From Shinella granuli (GTDB lineage: Bacteria; Pseudomonadota; Alphaproteobacteria; Rhizobiales; Rhizobiaceae): 64,000 nt of DNA. Under the pieces are notes generated by a model that worked only from the letters and a program-made list of their open reading frames with translations, did not search any database and was not told the origin of the DNA. Position numbers and translations under genes: made by a program. Positions 1 to 11,263 of the stretch are shown one piece after another (the stretch's first letter is position 1; every line of letters begins with the position of its first letter). The stretch is taken from positions 106,242-170,241 of the forward strand of contig NZ_SLVX01000013.1 of assembly GCF_004341885.1 (NCBI RefSeq), given 5' to 3'.

Positions 1-684
1 GTCGGTCGCGGTCGCCTGGCCGGCGGCGCCGTCGTCCGCCGGCGCAAGCGCGAGGTCGGCCGCGTTGCCCGCGGCGGCTTCCGCGGTGAGGGCCGTTCGC
101 GCGGTCTTGGGGATCGGCCCGTTTTCCGGCAGCGTGATCTCCGCCTGCTCGTCGCCGAGCGTGGCGAGCGGCTGCTGGCCGGTCGATCCGACCGGCGGCA
201 TGTCCTCGACCGGCAGGCGGCCGGACTGGTCGGCCGCCTGTGCGGCGCCGGTCGTGGCATAGAGGCTGTTGACGGCGGCATTGGCGCCCGCGGTCTGCGT
301 CGCATAGGCATTGCCGGTCGCGACCGCCTCGCTGCCGTTGCCGTAGATGCTGGCCCTGCCGGCATTCAGCGTCGTCGGCTGCAGGACGAGGCCCGCCCGC
401 TCGGCGGCGGCATCGCCCGCGACCTGCTGGTCCGCCGCAACCGCCGCGGCGACATCGACAGGGATGTCCCCGGTCGTCCGGCCGGCAGCGCCCGCGCTCA
501 CCACGGGCGTGGTGGTCTCGTCCGTGCTGCCTTCGGCAACCGTATCTTCGCTTTCCTGCGCGCCCATGCTGTCCGCGCGCATATCCGTGGAGACTGCGGA
601 AACGCAGCCCGAGAGCGTGGCGACCGAAACGGCCAGCAGCAATCCATACCGCAGCGCCTTCAGGCCTGGCCACTTTCCCTGCAT
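1..684 (-). CDS. Putative lipoprotein, 5' part only (runs off the window)
   Basis: An open frame of 228 codons reads from an ATG at 684 to the window edge without a stop. The N-terminus is basic, then hydrophobic, and ends in a lipobox-like LSGC around residue 28, so the product is probably a lipid-anchored envelope protein. The rest that is visible is low-complexity, rich in Ala, Thr, Gly and Gln, with no recognisable domain, as in a linker before a C-terminal domain outside the window. Rhizobial lipoproteins with such linkers sometimes carry a C-terminal DUF882/YcbK-type peptidase domain, but nothing here proves that. The Shine-Dalgarno signal is weak. Confidence 0.6.
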   Translation of the reverse strand, partial: MQGKWPGLKALRYGLLLAVSVATLSGCVSAVSTDMRADSMGAQESEDTVAEGSTDETTTPVVSAGAAGRTTGDIPVDVAAAVAADQQVAGDAAAERAGLVLQPTTLNAGRASIYGNGSEAVATGNAYATQTAGANAAVNSLYATTGAAQAADQSGRLPVEDMPPVGSTGQQPLATLGDEQAEITLPENGPIPKTARTALTAEAAAGNAADLALAPADDGAAGQATATD

Positions 685-1023
685 GTCCTGCAAAGGCTTT
701 CCCCCGCTTTCGACGTTCGTGCCCTCGGTCTTGCCGCCGATGGGGCCGTTTCTTCAAACAGTCGCAACCGCAATCGAGAAAAGCCATAGGCCAGGTTGCG
801 GTTGCTGCGATGTTAACGTTTCGGCCGGTGGTGTAAAGGCCGAAAGCGCGTAAAGCCGTGAAACGCAGAACGGGAAGCTGTCCGGCCCGAATCGGCCAAA
901 GCACCCCTCTCGCTGGCGATCGACCGGATGGGCAAGAGATTTCCGGTCAAATACGGCGGAACGATGATCGTTGCACGGATGATAGGGCGCAAGCTTTGCC
1001 CGGAGCTTGCGTCCGGCTCTCGC
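685..1023. other. Intergenic stretch with an inverted repeat
   Basis: No convincing gene is seen here. An inverted repeat pairs GCAACCGCAA (764-773) with TTGCGGTTGC (796-805), a 10-bp stem around a 22-nt loop. It lies about 80 bp upstream of the lipoprotein start and could be an operator or an mRNA structure. There is no T-run, so it is not an obvious terminator. Confidence 0.4.
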
Positions 1024-1464
1024 CTACCAGGCGCCGGTATTGCCCATGGAGGCCCAGGGCTCGGCCGGCGGCAGGCTTTCGCCCTTCTGCAGGATCTCGA
1101 TGGAAATACCGTCCGGCGAGCGCACGAAGGCCATGTGGCCGTCGCGCGGCGGGCGGTTGATGGTGACGCCGTTGTCCATCAGCTTCTGGCAGGTCGCATA
1201 GATGTCGTCGACCTCGTAGGCGAGGTGGCCGAAATTGCGCCCGCCGGTATAATCCTCGCTGTCCCAGTTGTAGGTGAGCTCGAGGCAGGGCGCGGCGTTC
1301 GCCCGCGCGGCCTCGATATCCTCGGGCGCGGCGAGGAAGATCAGCGTGAAGCGGCCCTTTTCGTTCTCGTAGCGGCGCACTTCCTTGAGGCCGAACAGCG
1401 TCGAATAGAAGTGCAGGGACGTGTCGACGTCTTTGACGCGGACCATCGTGTGGAGATAACGCAT
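1024..1464 (-). CDS. gloA: Lactoylglutathione lyase (glyoxalase I)
   Basis: The 146-residue product matches the single-domain bacterial glyoxalase I, which isomerises the methylglyoxal-glutathione hemithioacetal to S-lactoylglutathione in the cytosol. The expected metal ligands are visible: His5, Glu62, His80 and Glu123, with spacing like the Escherichia coli enzyme (5/56/74/122). The frame could extend further upstream, but ATG 1464 was chosen because it starts [10 protein letters not shown] as in the family and has AGAGGAT about 8 nt upstream. It is divergent from the cold-shock gene. Confidence 0.93.
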   Translation of the reverse strand: MRYLHTMVRVKDVDTSLHFYSTLFGLKEVRRYENEKGRFTLIFLAAPEDIEAARANAAPCLELTYNWDSEDYTGGRNFGHLAYEVDDIYATCQKLMDNGVTINRPPRDGHMAFVRSPDGISIEILQKGESLPPAEPWASMGNTGAW

Positions 1465-1659
1465 TGGAATATCCTCTGAATGTGGAATCGTCCGAAAGAG
1501 TAGGGTTTTGTCAGCCTCAGGCAAGCCTTGCAGCCTACCAATGGGACCGGCAAAACTTTCAAAGGGGCTTGCGCATTCGCATCGGGACAATGTTATTCTG
1601 GTTATCAAGAATCAGTTAACCGTAACTCATGTGACGCGTAAACGAGGGGCTGGCAGGTC

Positions 1660-2238
1660 ATGGCGGATAGGGTGTCTTCAAAGGAAATCACGGGCCGTGA
1701 TGACCAGAGCAATGACGCCGTCGATCTGATCGAGATCACCGGGGTCATCAAGTGGTTCGACGTTGCCAAGGGGTTCGGCTTCATCGTGCCCGACAATGGC
1801 ATGCAGGACGTGCTGCTGCACGTCACGTGCCTGCGCCGCGACGGCTACCAGACGGTCCTGGAGGGCACGCGCGTCGTCGCGCTGATCCAGAAGCGCGACC
1901 GCGGCTACCAGGCCTTCCGCATCCTTTCCATGGACCAGACGACGGCCGTGCATCCCTCGCAGATGCCGCCGGTCAAGACCCATGTGCAGGTCACCCCGTC
2001 GAGCGGGCTGGAGCGCGTGCTGGTCAAGTGGTTCAACCGCACCAAGGGCTTCGGCTTCCTGACGCGCGGCGAGGGCACGGAGGACATCTTCATCCATATG
2101 GAGACGCTGCGCCGCTTCGGCCTGACGGAGCTGCGCCCCGGCCAGGTCGTTCTCGTGCGCTTCGGCGACGGCGAGAAGGGCCTGATGGCGGCGGAGATCC
2201 ATCCGGACATGCCGGTTCCCGGCAACAGGGCCCACTAA
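1660..2238 (+). CDS. Double cold-shock-domain protein
   Basis: The 192-residue protein has two cold-shock domains, roughly residues 27-90 and 115-180, joined by a Pro/Thr/Val-rich linker. Both contain the nucleic-acid-binding RNP1-like motif (KGFGFIVP and KGFGFLTR) preceded by KWF. Such tandem CspA-like proteins are common in rhizobia and bind single-stranded RNA or DNA as chaperones or antiterminators. ATG 1660 follows a GGCAGG-like ribosome site. The stop codon overlaps the start of the next gene (TAATG), so the two are probably translationally coupled. Confidence 0.9.
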   Translation: MADRVSSKEITGRDDQSNDAVDLIEITGVIKWFDVAKGFGFIVPDNGMQDVLLHVTCLRRDGYQTVLEGTRVVALIQKRDRGYQAFRILSMDQTTAVHPSQMPPVKTHVQVTPSSGLERVLVKWFNRTKGFGFLTRGEGTEDIFIHMETLRRFGLTELRPGQVVLVRFGDGEKGLMAAEIHPDMPVPGNRAH

Positions 2239-2735
2239 TGGGCCTTTTCGCGCGGGCGGCCGGTTTCGCGCGCCTCGCAAGCGCCGCCCTGGCGCTTTTC
2301 TTCTGTTTTTCCCTTTCGGTCCTTGCGGCGGAGACGTTCGACACGCAGCCGCTGACGATCGTCACGAAGGACGGCAAGCGCCACGCCTTCACGGTGGAGC
2401 TCGCCATCACGCCGCGCCAGCGCGAGCAGGGGCTGATGCACCGCCGCGAGATGGCGCCGGACCACGGCATGCTCTTCGCCTTCGGCGAGACGCGGCAGGT
2501 TTTCATGTGGATGAAGAACACCTATCTGCCGCTCGACATGCTGTTCATCGCCAGGGACGGCAAGGTGCGCGCGATCAAGGAGAACGCCGAGCCGCATTCC
2601 GAATCGATCATCGATTCGCAAGGGCCGATCGACTACGTGCTGGAACTGAACGGCGGCACCGTCCGGCGTCTCGGCATCCGCGCGGGCAACCGCGTCGAGA
2701 ACGCGCTGATGGATTCCCTGCGCAAGGCGCAGTAG
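2238..2735 (+). CDS. Exported DUF192 family protein
   Basis: The 165-residue product begins with an N-terminal signal peptide (hydrophobic to about residue 30, Ala-rich cleavage region) followed by one DUF192 domain. The family hallmarks are visible: the T-P-R-Q-R-E-Q-G-L-M-H segment, the G-M-L-F-x-F turn, MWMKNT and the PLDMLFI segment. The biochemical function of DUF192 is unknown, and it is probably periplasmic. The open frame extends far upstream, but the start at 2238, overlapping the stop of the cold-shock gene, places the signal peptide correctly. Confidence 0.85.
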   Translation: MGLFARAAGFARLASAALALFFCFSLSVLAAETFDTQPLTIVTKDGKRHAFTVELAITPRQREQGLMHRREMAPDHGMLFAFGETRQVFMWMKNTYLPLDMLFIARDGKVRAIKENAEPHSESIIDSQGPIDYVLELNGGTVRRLGIRAGNRVENALMDSLRKAQ

Positions 2736-2825
2736 CCCGCCATTTCCCGCGACAAGCGCTTGAAGACGCCCATTTCCTGTTGCGGCAGAGGGCGGATGCG
2801 TGTATCTCCCCATCGCCGGGACGGA

Positions 2826-2902
<77 letters not shown>

Positions 2903-3205
2903 CGTCCGACGGGCTGAAAAGCCCGGGTTCCGGCAGGTTCTGCCCAATTTTCTGTTGCGAACGGGCGCCGGCCGATCGCCGCCAGCGACAACTCCCCCTT
3001 GAACTGCGGCGAACGCGAATTCGTCCCATGGCGATTGCGAAAGCGCTTCGCCCTTCCTCGACACCAGGACTGGATCTCGCTCGGCGCTGACCGGGCGTGG
3101 CGCAAGCGCGGTTTCTCGAATGCCGAGCGCAGAGATCAGAAAAATAAAGATATAAACATTTCTTTATGTCTATTGACATTCCCGTCGCGATGACGAGAAC
3201 TGTCC
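2903..3205. other. Non-coding stretch between tRNA-Pro and the first riboswitch
   Basis: No gene is supported. The last 70 bases (about 3138-3180) turn sharply AT-rich, with TATAAA at 3151 and TTGACA at 3173-3178, so the metE leader promoter probably lies here. The exact -35/-10 pair could not be assigned. Confidence 0.4.
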
Positions 3206-3400
3206 TCGTCGTGGTTCCCTGGGGCGGTTTTGGCTGCTTCAGGGCTAAGAGGGAATCCGGTGCGCCGATCATTCGGCAAGGCCGGGGCTGCCCCCGCAAC
3301 TGTGAGCGGCGAGCCGCTGTCCACCCATGTCACTGAGGCGAAAGCCTTGGGAAGACGGACAGCGGCGACGACCCGTGAGCCAGGAGACCTGCCAAGACGA
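3206..3400 (+). promoter_or_regulatory. Cobalamin (B12) riboswitch upstream of metE
   Basis: All the conserved blocks of the cobalamin riboswitch occur in order: GGTTCCC near 3213, GGGAATCCGGTG near 3250, the L5 block GGGGCTGCCCCCGCAACTGT (3284-3303), CACTGAGGC, GCCTTGGGAAG, and the B12 box GCCAGGAGACCTGCC (3379-3393). The family binds adenosyl- or other cobalamins and turns off downstream genes when B12 is plentiful. Just downstream, loop GGGCGGG (3413-3419) can pair with CTGCCC of L5, as expected of the L5-L13 kissing interaction. B12-riboswitch control of metE is widely known. Confidence 0.95.
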
Positions 3401-3473
3401 AACAACGTCCACGGGCGGGGTGTCCCGGTGGTTGCTGCGGCCCGCCTCGCGCGGGTGCCTGCATGCGTCCGCT

Positions 3474-3502
3474 TACCCATGCCCCCAGAAACCAATGGGG
3501 TA
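3474..3502 (+). promoter_or_regulatory. metE: Hairpin over the metE ribosome-binding region
   Basis: TACCCAT (3474-3480) can pair with ATGGGGTA (3495-3502, one bulged G). The 3' arm contains the only G-rich ribosome site before metE (ATGGGG, 7 nt before the ATG at 3508). The hairpin could therefore hide the site and act as the translational output of the riboswitch. This is inference from base pairing. Confidence 0.4.
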
Positions 3503-3507
3503 TGACA

Positions 3508-5868
3508 ATGTCCAACAGAACTCTCCCGGTCGCCTCCCTCGGCTTTCCGCGCATCGGTCGCCATCGCGAATTGAAATTCGCGCTCGAAGGTTACTGGTCC
3601 GGCAGGATCGCCGAAGGCGACCTCCTCGAAACGGCAAAGACGCTGCGCGCCGAGAACTGGGCGGTCCAGCGCGACAACGGGATCACGCAGATCCCGTCGA
3701 ACGACTTCTCCTTCTACGACCATGTGCTGGATACCGCCGTCATGGTCGGCGCGATCCCCGCCGCCTATGGCTGGACGGGCGGCGAGGTGCCGCTCTCCCT
3801 CTATTTCGCGATGGCCCGCGGCAGCGAGGGCGACGGTGCCGCCGGTTGCGGCCATGTCCATCGCGGCCATGGCGTTCCGGCGCTCGAAATGACCAAGTGG
3901 TTCGACACGAACTATCACTACATGGTTCCTGACATTGCCGAGGACCAGGTCTTCACGCTCACCTCGCAGAAACCCGTCGACCATTTCCTGGAAGCGAAGG
4001 CGCTCGGCATCCATACGCGTCCGGTCGTGCTCGGTCCGGTCACCTTCCTCAAGCTCGCCAAGGCCCGGCCGGCGACGTTCAAGCCGCTCGACCTTCTCGC
4101 AGGACTGCTCCCCGTCTACGAGGACCTGTTCCGCAGGCTCGCCGCGGCCGGTGCGGACTGGGTGCAGGTCGACGAGCCGATCCTCGCGCTCGACCTTACC
4201 GAAGGCGAACGCCACGCCTTCAAGCTTTCCTATGACAGCCTTGCCAAGGCTGCGCCCGGCCTGAAGGTGATGCTGACGACCTATTTCGGCGCGCTGGCCG
4301 ACAATCTCGAAGCGGCCGCCGCGCTTCCGGTGGCCGGCCTTCACATCGATCTCGCGCGCGCCCCAGAACAGCTCGACGCGGTCGCAAGGGCGGTGCGGGC
4401 CGATCAGGTCCTGTCGCTCGGCGTCATCGACGGGCGCAACATCTGGCGTGCCGATCTTGCCGCCATTCTCGATCGGCTGACGCCGGTCGTCGCCGCACGC
4501 GGGGCCGATGCCGTCGCGGTCGCGGCTTCCTGCTCGCTGCTGCATGTGCCGATCGACCTGGAACTCGAAACCGCGCTGGATGCGGACCTCAGGACCTGGC
4601 TCGCCTTCGCCACGCAGAAGCTCGGCGAGCTTGCAACGCTCGGCAGGGGACTGGCGCAAGGCAAGGATGCCGTGCGGCAAACGGTGAACGATGCCGCGCA
4701 GGCGATTGCCGCCCGCGCCTCCTCCCCGAAGGTGACGGATCCGCTCGTCCGGGGGCGCGTCGCCGGTATCGACGCGGGCATGAAGACGCGTGCAAGCGCT
4801 TTCGAGGACCGCCGCGCGGCGCAGGCGGATGCCATCGCCTTGCCGCTCTTCCCCACGACGACCATCGGTTCGTTCCCGCAGACCAGCGATGTCCGCAAGG
4901 CGCGCTCGGCCCATGCCGGGGGCGCGCTGAGCTACAAGGACTACGAGGCCTTCCTGCGCAGGGAAACGGCGGCCGCCATCCGCTGGCAGGAGGAGATCGG
5001 CCTCGACGTGCTGGTGCACGGCGAGTTCGAGCGCAACGACATGGTGCAGTATTTCGGCGAGCAGCTTTCCGGCTTCGCCTTCACCCGGCATGCCTGGGTG
5101 CAGAGCTACGGCTCGCGCTATGTCCGCCCGCCGATCATCTTCGGCGACGTCTCGCGCCCGAACCCGATGACCGTGCGCTGGTGGCAATATGCGCAGTCGC
5201 TCACCCGCAAGCCGGTGAAGGGCATGCTGACCGGGCCGGTGACCATCCTCAACTGGTCCTTCGTGCGGGACGACATACCGCGCAGCGAAACGTGCCGGCA
5301 GATCGCGCTTGCCATCCGCGACGAGGTGTCGGACCTCGAAAAGGCCGGCGCGAAGATGATCCAGATCGACGAGGCCGCCCTTCGCGAAGGCCTGCCGCTC
5401 CGCCACAAGGACTGGCGGCACTATCTGGACTGGGCGGTCGAAGCCTTCCGCCTGTGCTCCAGCGGCGTGGCGGACGGAACCCAGATCCACACCCACATGT
5501 GCTACTCGGAGTTCAACGACATCATCCCGGCCATCGCGGCGATGGATGCCGACGTGATCTCCATCGAGACCTCGCGCTCGAAGATGGAGCTTCTCGATGC
5601 GTTCCGGAACTTCCGGTATCCGAACGAGATCGGCCCCGGCGTCTACGACATCCACTCGCCGCGCGTGCCCGGGACCGAGGAGATGACCGGTCTCCTGTCG
5701 CTCGCCCGCCAGCGCCTTCAGGATCGCCAGCTCTGGGTCAATCCGGATTGCGGCCTCAAGACCCGCAAGTGGGAGGAGGTGAGGCCGGCGCTCGTCAACA
5801 TGGTCGAGGCCGCGCGGCGCCTGCGCGATGCCGACGGCCCGCAGGACGCCGCGGTGACGGCGCAATGA
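3508..5868 (+). CDS. metE: Cobalamin-independent methionine synthase
   Basis: The 786-residue product has the full length and both barrels of MetE. It transfers the methyl group of 5-methyltetrahydrofolate-polyglutamate to homocysteine without B12. The N-terminus (MSNRTLPVASLGFPRIG) is typical. The C-terminal zinc site is visible as HTHMCYSEF near residue 660, followed by NPDCGLK near 746 with the second Cys ligand. An in-frame ATG at 3502 is too close to the G-rich ribosome site, so 3508 is preferred. A cobalamin riboswitch precedes it, so it is expected to be expressed when B12 is scarce. The stop overlaps the next start (ATGA). Confidence 0.97.
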   Translation: MSNRTLPVASLGFPRIGRHRELKFALEGYWSGRIAEGDLLETAKTLRAENWAVQRDNGITQIPSNDFSFYDHVLDTAVMVGAIPAAYGWTGGEVPLSLYFAMARGSEGDGAAGCGHVHRGHGVPALEMTKWFDTNYHYMVPDIAEDQVFTLTSQKPVDHFLEAKALGIHTRPVVLGPVTFLKLAKARPATFKPLDLLAGLLPVYEDLFRRLAAAGADWVQVDEPILALDLTEGERHAFKLSYDSLAKAAPGLKVMLTTYFGALADNLEAAAALPVAGLHIDLARAPEQLDAVARAVRADQVLSLGVIDGRNIWRADLAAILDRLTPVVAARGADAVAVAASCSLLHVPIDLELETALDADLRTWLAFATQKLGELATLGRGLAQGKDAVRQTVNDAAQAIAARASSPKVTDPLVRGRVAGIDAGMKTRASAFEDRRAAQADAIALPLFPTTTIGSFPQTSDVRKARSAHAGGALSYKDYEAFLRRETAAAIRWQEEIGLDVLVHGEFERNDMVQYFGEQLSGFAFTRHAWVQSYGSRYVRPPIIFGDVSRPNPMTVRWWQYAQSLTRKPVKGMLTGPVTILNWSFVRDDIPRSETCRQIALAIRDEVSDLEKAGAKMIQIDEAALREGLPLRHKDWRHYLDWAVEAFRLCSSGVADGTQIHTHMCYSEFNDIIPAIAAMDADVISIETSRSKMELLDAFRNFRYPNEIGPGVYDIHSPRVPGTEEMTGLLSLARQRLQDRQLWVNPDCGLKTRKWEEVRPALVNMVEAARRLRDADGPQDAAVTAQ

Positions 5869-6686
5869 GCCGCGCGCTCGAAGACACGGCGGTGCCGGGA
5901 GCGATCCCGGCACCGCCCAGCCGTCTCATCGCCCTGGTCTTTCCCGGCGATACGAACCATCACGGAACGCTCTTCGGCGGCGCGGGGCTCGCGCTGATGG
6001 ACCGTATCGCCTTCATCGCCGCCACCCGTCACGGGCGCGTGCCTTTCGTGACGGCGTCCGTCGATCGCGTCGATTTCCAGGCCCCGGCGCGTGTCGGGGA
6101 ACTGGTCGAACTCGTGGCACGCGTCACGCGCGTCGGCTGCAAATCCATGACGGTGGAGGTGGAGATGGTGGCCGAGGGCCTCGTCAGCGGCGAGCGGCGG
6201 CTGTGCACGCGGGGCAGCTTCAGCATGGTCGCCGTTCCGCCGCCGCATGCAGCGCCGGGCTGGTGCCTTCCGCCCCTGGCGGCGGTGCGGGAGGAGGCCG
6301 GCCCCGGCCCATGCGCCAGCGACATCGTTTTCGCCGACCAGGCGAACAGTTTCGGCCGCATGTTCGGCGGCGAGGCGCTCGCCGCCATGACCAGGGCGGC
6401 CTTCGTCGCGGCGACGCGCCACGGCCGGCGCATCACGGTGCTCGCCGCTTCCGAACGGGTCGATTTCCGCGCGCCGGTTGCGGTGGGGGCGATCGTGGAC
6501 ACCGTCGCGACCGTCGTTCGCGTCGGGCGGACGTCGATGACCGTCGCGGTCGAACTGTGGTCGGAAGACCTGATGAGCGGCGCGCGCGCCTGCACGGCGA
6601 AGGGCCGCTTCGTCATGGTCGCGGTGGACGGCCGGGACCGGCCCGTTCCCGTCCGCCGTGACGAAACCGTTGATAAGCCATCATAG
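5865..6686 (+). CDS. Tandem-hotdog acyl-CoA thioesterase
   Basis: The 273-residue protein contains two hotdog domains of the BACH/YciA acyl-CoA thioesterase type. The first has N31-HHGTLFGG-...-MD46 and the second N161-SFGRMFGG-...-MT176. The acidic residue that activates water in this family is thus present in the first repeat but replaced by Thr in the second, giving probably one active site per double-hotdog unit, as in eukaryotic BACH. The family hydrolyses acyl-CoA to free acid and CoA; the substrate here cannot be read. ATG 5865 overlaps the metE stop (ATGA), so it should be translated from the same riboswitch-controlled mRNA. Confidence 0.85.
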   Translation: MSRALEDTAVPGAIPAPPSRLIALVFPGDTNHHGTLFGGAGLALMDRIAFIAATRHGRVPFVTASVDRVDFQAPARVGELVELVARVTRVGCKSMTVEVEMVAEGLVSGERRLCTRGSFSMVAVPPPHAAPGWCLPPLAAVREEAGPGPCASDIVFADQANSFGRMFGGEALAAMTRAAFVAATRHGRRITVLAASERVDFRAPVAVGAIVDTVATVVRVGRTSMTVAVELWSEDLMSGARACTAKGRFVMVAVDGRDRPVPVRRDETVDKPS

Positions 6687-6689
6687 TGA

Positions 6690-6726
6690 TTGATGCATTT
6701 TTTACCTCGTCTACTATATCTTGTGT
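6690..6726 (+). promoter_or_regulatory. Predicted nrd promoter with an NrdR-like box
   Basis: TTGATG (6690-6695), an 18-nt spacer and CTATAT (6714-6719) match the rhizobial sigma-70 pattern (CTTGAC/CTATAT). The -10 lies inside CTACTATATCTTGTGT (6711-6726), which matches 12 of 16 positions of the NrdR box ACACTATATATAGTGT. NrdR is the usual repressor of ribonucleotide reductase operons. A second box at the normal spacing is not convincing. Confidence 0.5.
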
Positions 6727-6920
6727 TCGAGGTTCCTTCGATTCGAGAGGATCGAAGGCTAAGACGGGAATCCGGGGCGGCCATGATGGCCGCGATTATC
6801 CGGAGCTGCCCCCGCAACTGTAAGCGGCGAGCATTCGTTCGAATAAGCCACTGAGGCGCCAATGCCTTGGGAAGGCGAACGGATGCGGCGACCCGCAAGC
6901 CAGGAGACCTGCCTCGTCCA
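6722..6920 (+). promoter_or_regulatory. Cobalamin (B12) riboswitch upstream of nrdHIEF
   Basis: The conserved blocks are GAGGTTCC near 6729, GGGAATCCGGGGC near 6766, the L5 block GAGCTGCCCCCGCAACTGTA (6803-6822), GCCACTGAGGCG, GCCTTGGGAAGG and the B12 box GCCAGGAGACCTGCC (6899-6913). A 22-nt stretch just after it (6923-6944) is identical to 3404-3425 after the metE riboswitch and contains the probable L13 loop. It should repress the class Ib ribonucleotide reductase when B12 is available for a class II enzyme. Confidence 0.95.
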
Positions 6921-7024
6921 TGAACGTCCACGGGCGGGGTGTCCGGATGGCGAGCGTCGGGCTGCGGAAGGATGCCGCCCCGCCGTCTCCCCGATACCCT
7001 GCTGCAATGTCTCGGGGTGAGGTC

Positions 7025-7060
7025 ATGTCGATCCTGTTTCCAGTTCCTCCGCGCGAGTAG
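7025..7060 (+). CDS. Possible 11-codon leader ORF before nrdH
   Basis: ATG at 7025 follows a good ribosome site (GGGGTGAGG, about 3-11 nt upstream) and reads 11 codons to TAG. Its first nine bases, ATGTCGATC, are the same as those of nrdH at 7180. It may be a translated leader peptide, a relic of a duplicated start region, or chance. Nothing else supports it. Confidence 0.25.
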   Translation: MSILFPVPPRE

Positions 7061-7076
7061 GCGGCGCCCCGCGCCC

Positions 7077-7140
7077 GGCCGTCGGCAGACGGCCGCCCGT
7101 ACCCTTTGCAATTCATCGCACGGCCATCGGCGGATGGCCG
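7077..7140 (+). promoter_or_regulatory. Two perfect hairpins in the nrdH leader
   Basis: GGCCGTC-GGCA-GACGGCC (7077-7094) and CGGCCATC-GGCG-GATGGCCG (7121-7140) are perfect stems of 7 and 8 bp, both with 4-nt loops, 26 bp apart. They lie between the riboswitch and nrdH. No T-run follows either, so they are not classical terminators. They may be part of the expression platform or a transcript-stabilising structure. Confidence 0.5.
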
Positions 7141-7179
7141 AACGATTTCCCATGCCTGATTGAAAAAACGAGGAAAGCC

Positions 7180-7401
7180 ATGTCGATCACCGTCTATTCC
7201 AAGCCCGCCTGCGTCCAGTGCACCGCGACCACCCGCGCGCTCGACCGCCAGGGCATCGACTACAGCATCGTCGATATCTCCGAGAATGCCGAGGCCTTCG
7301 CCCTCGTGCAGGGCCTCGGCTACCGCCAGGTTCCGGTGGTCATTGCCGGCGAGCGGCATTGGGCCGGCTTTCGCCCGGACATGATCAGCGCGCTCGCCTG
7401 A
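7180..7401 (+). CDS. nrdH: Glutaredoxin-like protein NrdH
   Basis: The 73-residue product has the redox motif CVQC (Cys11, Cys14) and the family C-terminal W-x-G-F-R-P segment. NrdH delivers electrons, usually from thioredoxin reductase, to the class Ib ribonucleotide reductase NrdEF. The start follows a clear CGAGGAAAG ribosome site. It is the first gene of nrdHIEF, behind a B12 riboswitch. Confidence 0.95.
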   Translation: MSITVYSKPACVQCTATTRALDRQGIDYSIVDISENAEAFALVQGLGYRQVPVVIAGERHWAGFRPDMISALA

Positions 7402-7410
7402 GCCGGGGCC

Positions 7411-7805
7411 ATGGCCGGGCTCGTCTATTTCTCCAGCCGGTCGGAAAATACCAGCCGCTTCGTGGCAAGGCTCGGCATCGACGCCCTGCGCCTGCCGGTC
7501 GATGCGGCGGAGGAGCCGCCGGAGGTCGAGGAGCCCTTCGTGCTGGTCTCGCCGACCTATGGCGGGGGCGGGGAGAAGGGGGCGGTGCCGAAACCGGTCA
7601 TCCGCTTCCTCAACAATCCGCGCAACCGAAGCCTCATCCGCGGCGTGATCGCGGCGGGCAACACCAATTTCGGCACGGGATACGCCGTCGCGGGCAACAT
7701 CATCGCCGCGAAATGCGCCGTGCCGTTCCTCTACCGGTTCGAACTGCTCGGCACGGATGAGGACGTCGACAACGTCAGACAGGGACTGGAACGATTTTGG
7801 ACACG

Positions 7806-7809
<4 letters not shown>
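7411..7809 (+). CDS. nrdI: Flavodoxin-like protein NrdI
   Basis: The 132-residue product has the NrdI signature: an N-terminal [12 protein letters not shown] phosphate loop for FMN, the SPTYGGGG segment, and GNTNFG near the end of the flavin site. NrdI supplies the oxidant used to assemble the dimanganese-tyrosyl radical cofactor of NrdF. It begins 9 nt after nrdH and its stop overlaps the nrdE start. Confidence 0.95.
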
Positions 7810-10975
<3,166 letters not shown>

Positions 10976-11263
10976 GAAAAGGCGAGGAGGCGTCGCCAGA
11001 TCGCTCCCGTCCCATGCGAACCTTCGCTCCGAACGCCTGTTCACTGGGCCGCGGCCTGGCGCGGAGGGAAGGAAGAGCGCAGGGCTGCGTAACTGAAATG
11101 CCTGCTTGACTCCCGCGGATCGAGCGGGCATTTCCACGGACAAGGAAGCAAAGCGTGCCCGGCACGGTTTGCCGCCGAAACAACGGAGCGCAACGGGCAT
11201 CAACGCTCGCCCGGTGTGGGCCGAAACTGAGAATCTGATACCTCGCATAGGCCGTGTCGGTCG
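10976..11263. other. Non-coding stretch after nrdF
   Basis: No gene is supported on either strand. A weak 5-bp hairpin (CCCGC/GCGGG) lies near 11113-11129 without a T-run. The stretch leads into a tRNA-Pro-like fragment. Confidence 0.4.

Noticed and set aside
1752..2735. DUF192 frame extended upstream through the cold-shock gene
   Set aside because: The upstream part is an Arg/Gly-rich out-of-frame translation of the cold-shock gene; the signal peptide begins at 2238.
3136..5913. Very long minus-strand open frame opposite metE
   Set aside because: It is the shadow of metE in a high-G+C sequence: Arg/Gly/His/Val-rich, no domain, no ribosome site, fully covered by a well-supported gene.
7077..7140. 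nrdH leader hairpins as intrinsic terminators
   Set aside because: Perfect stems, but no T-run follows either one; kept only as structural elements.
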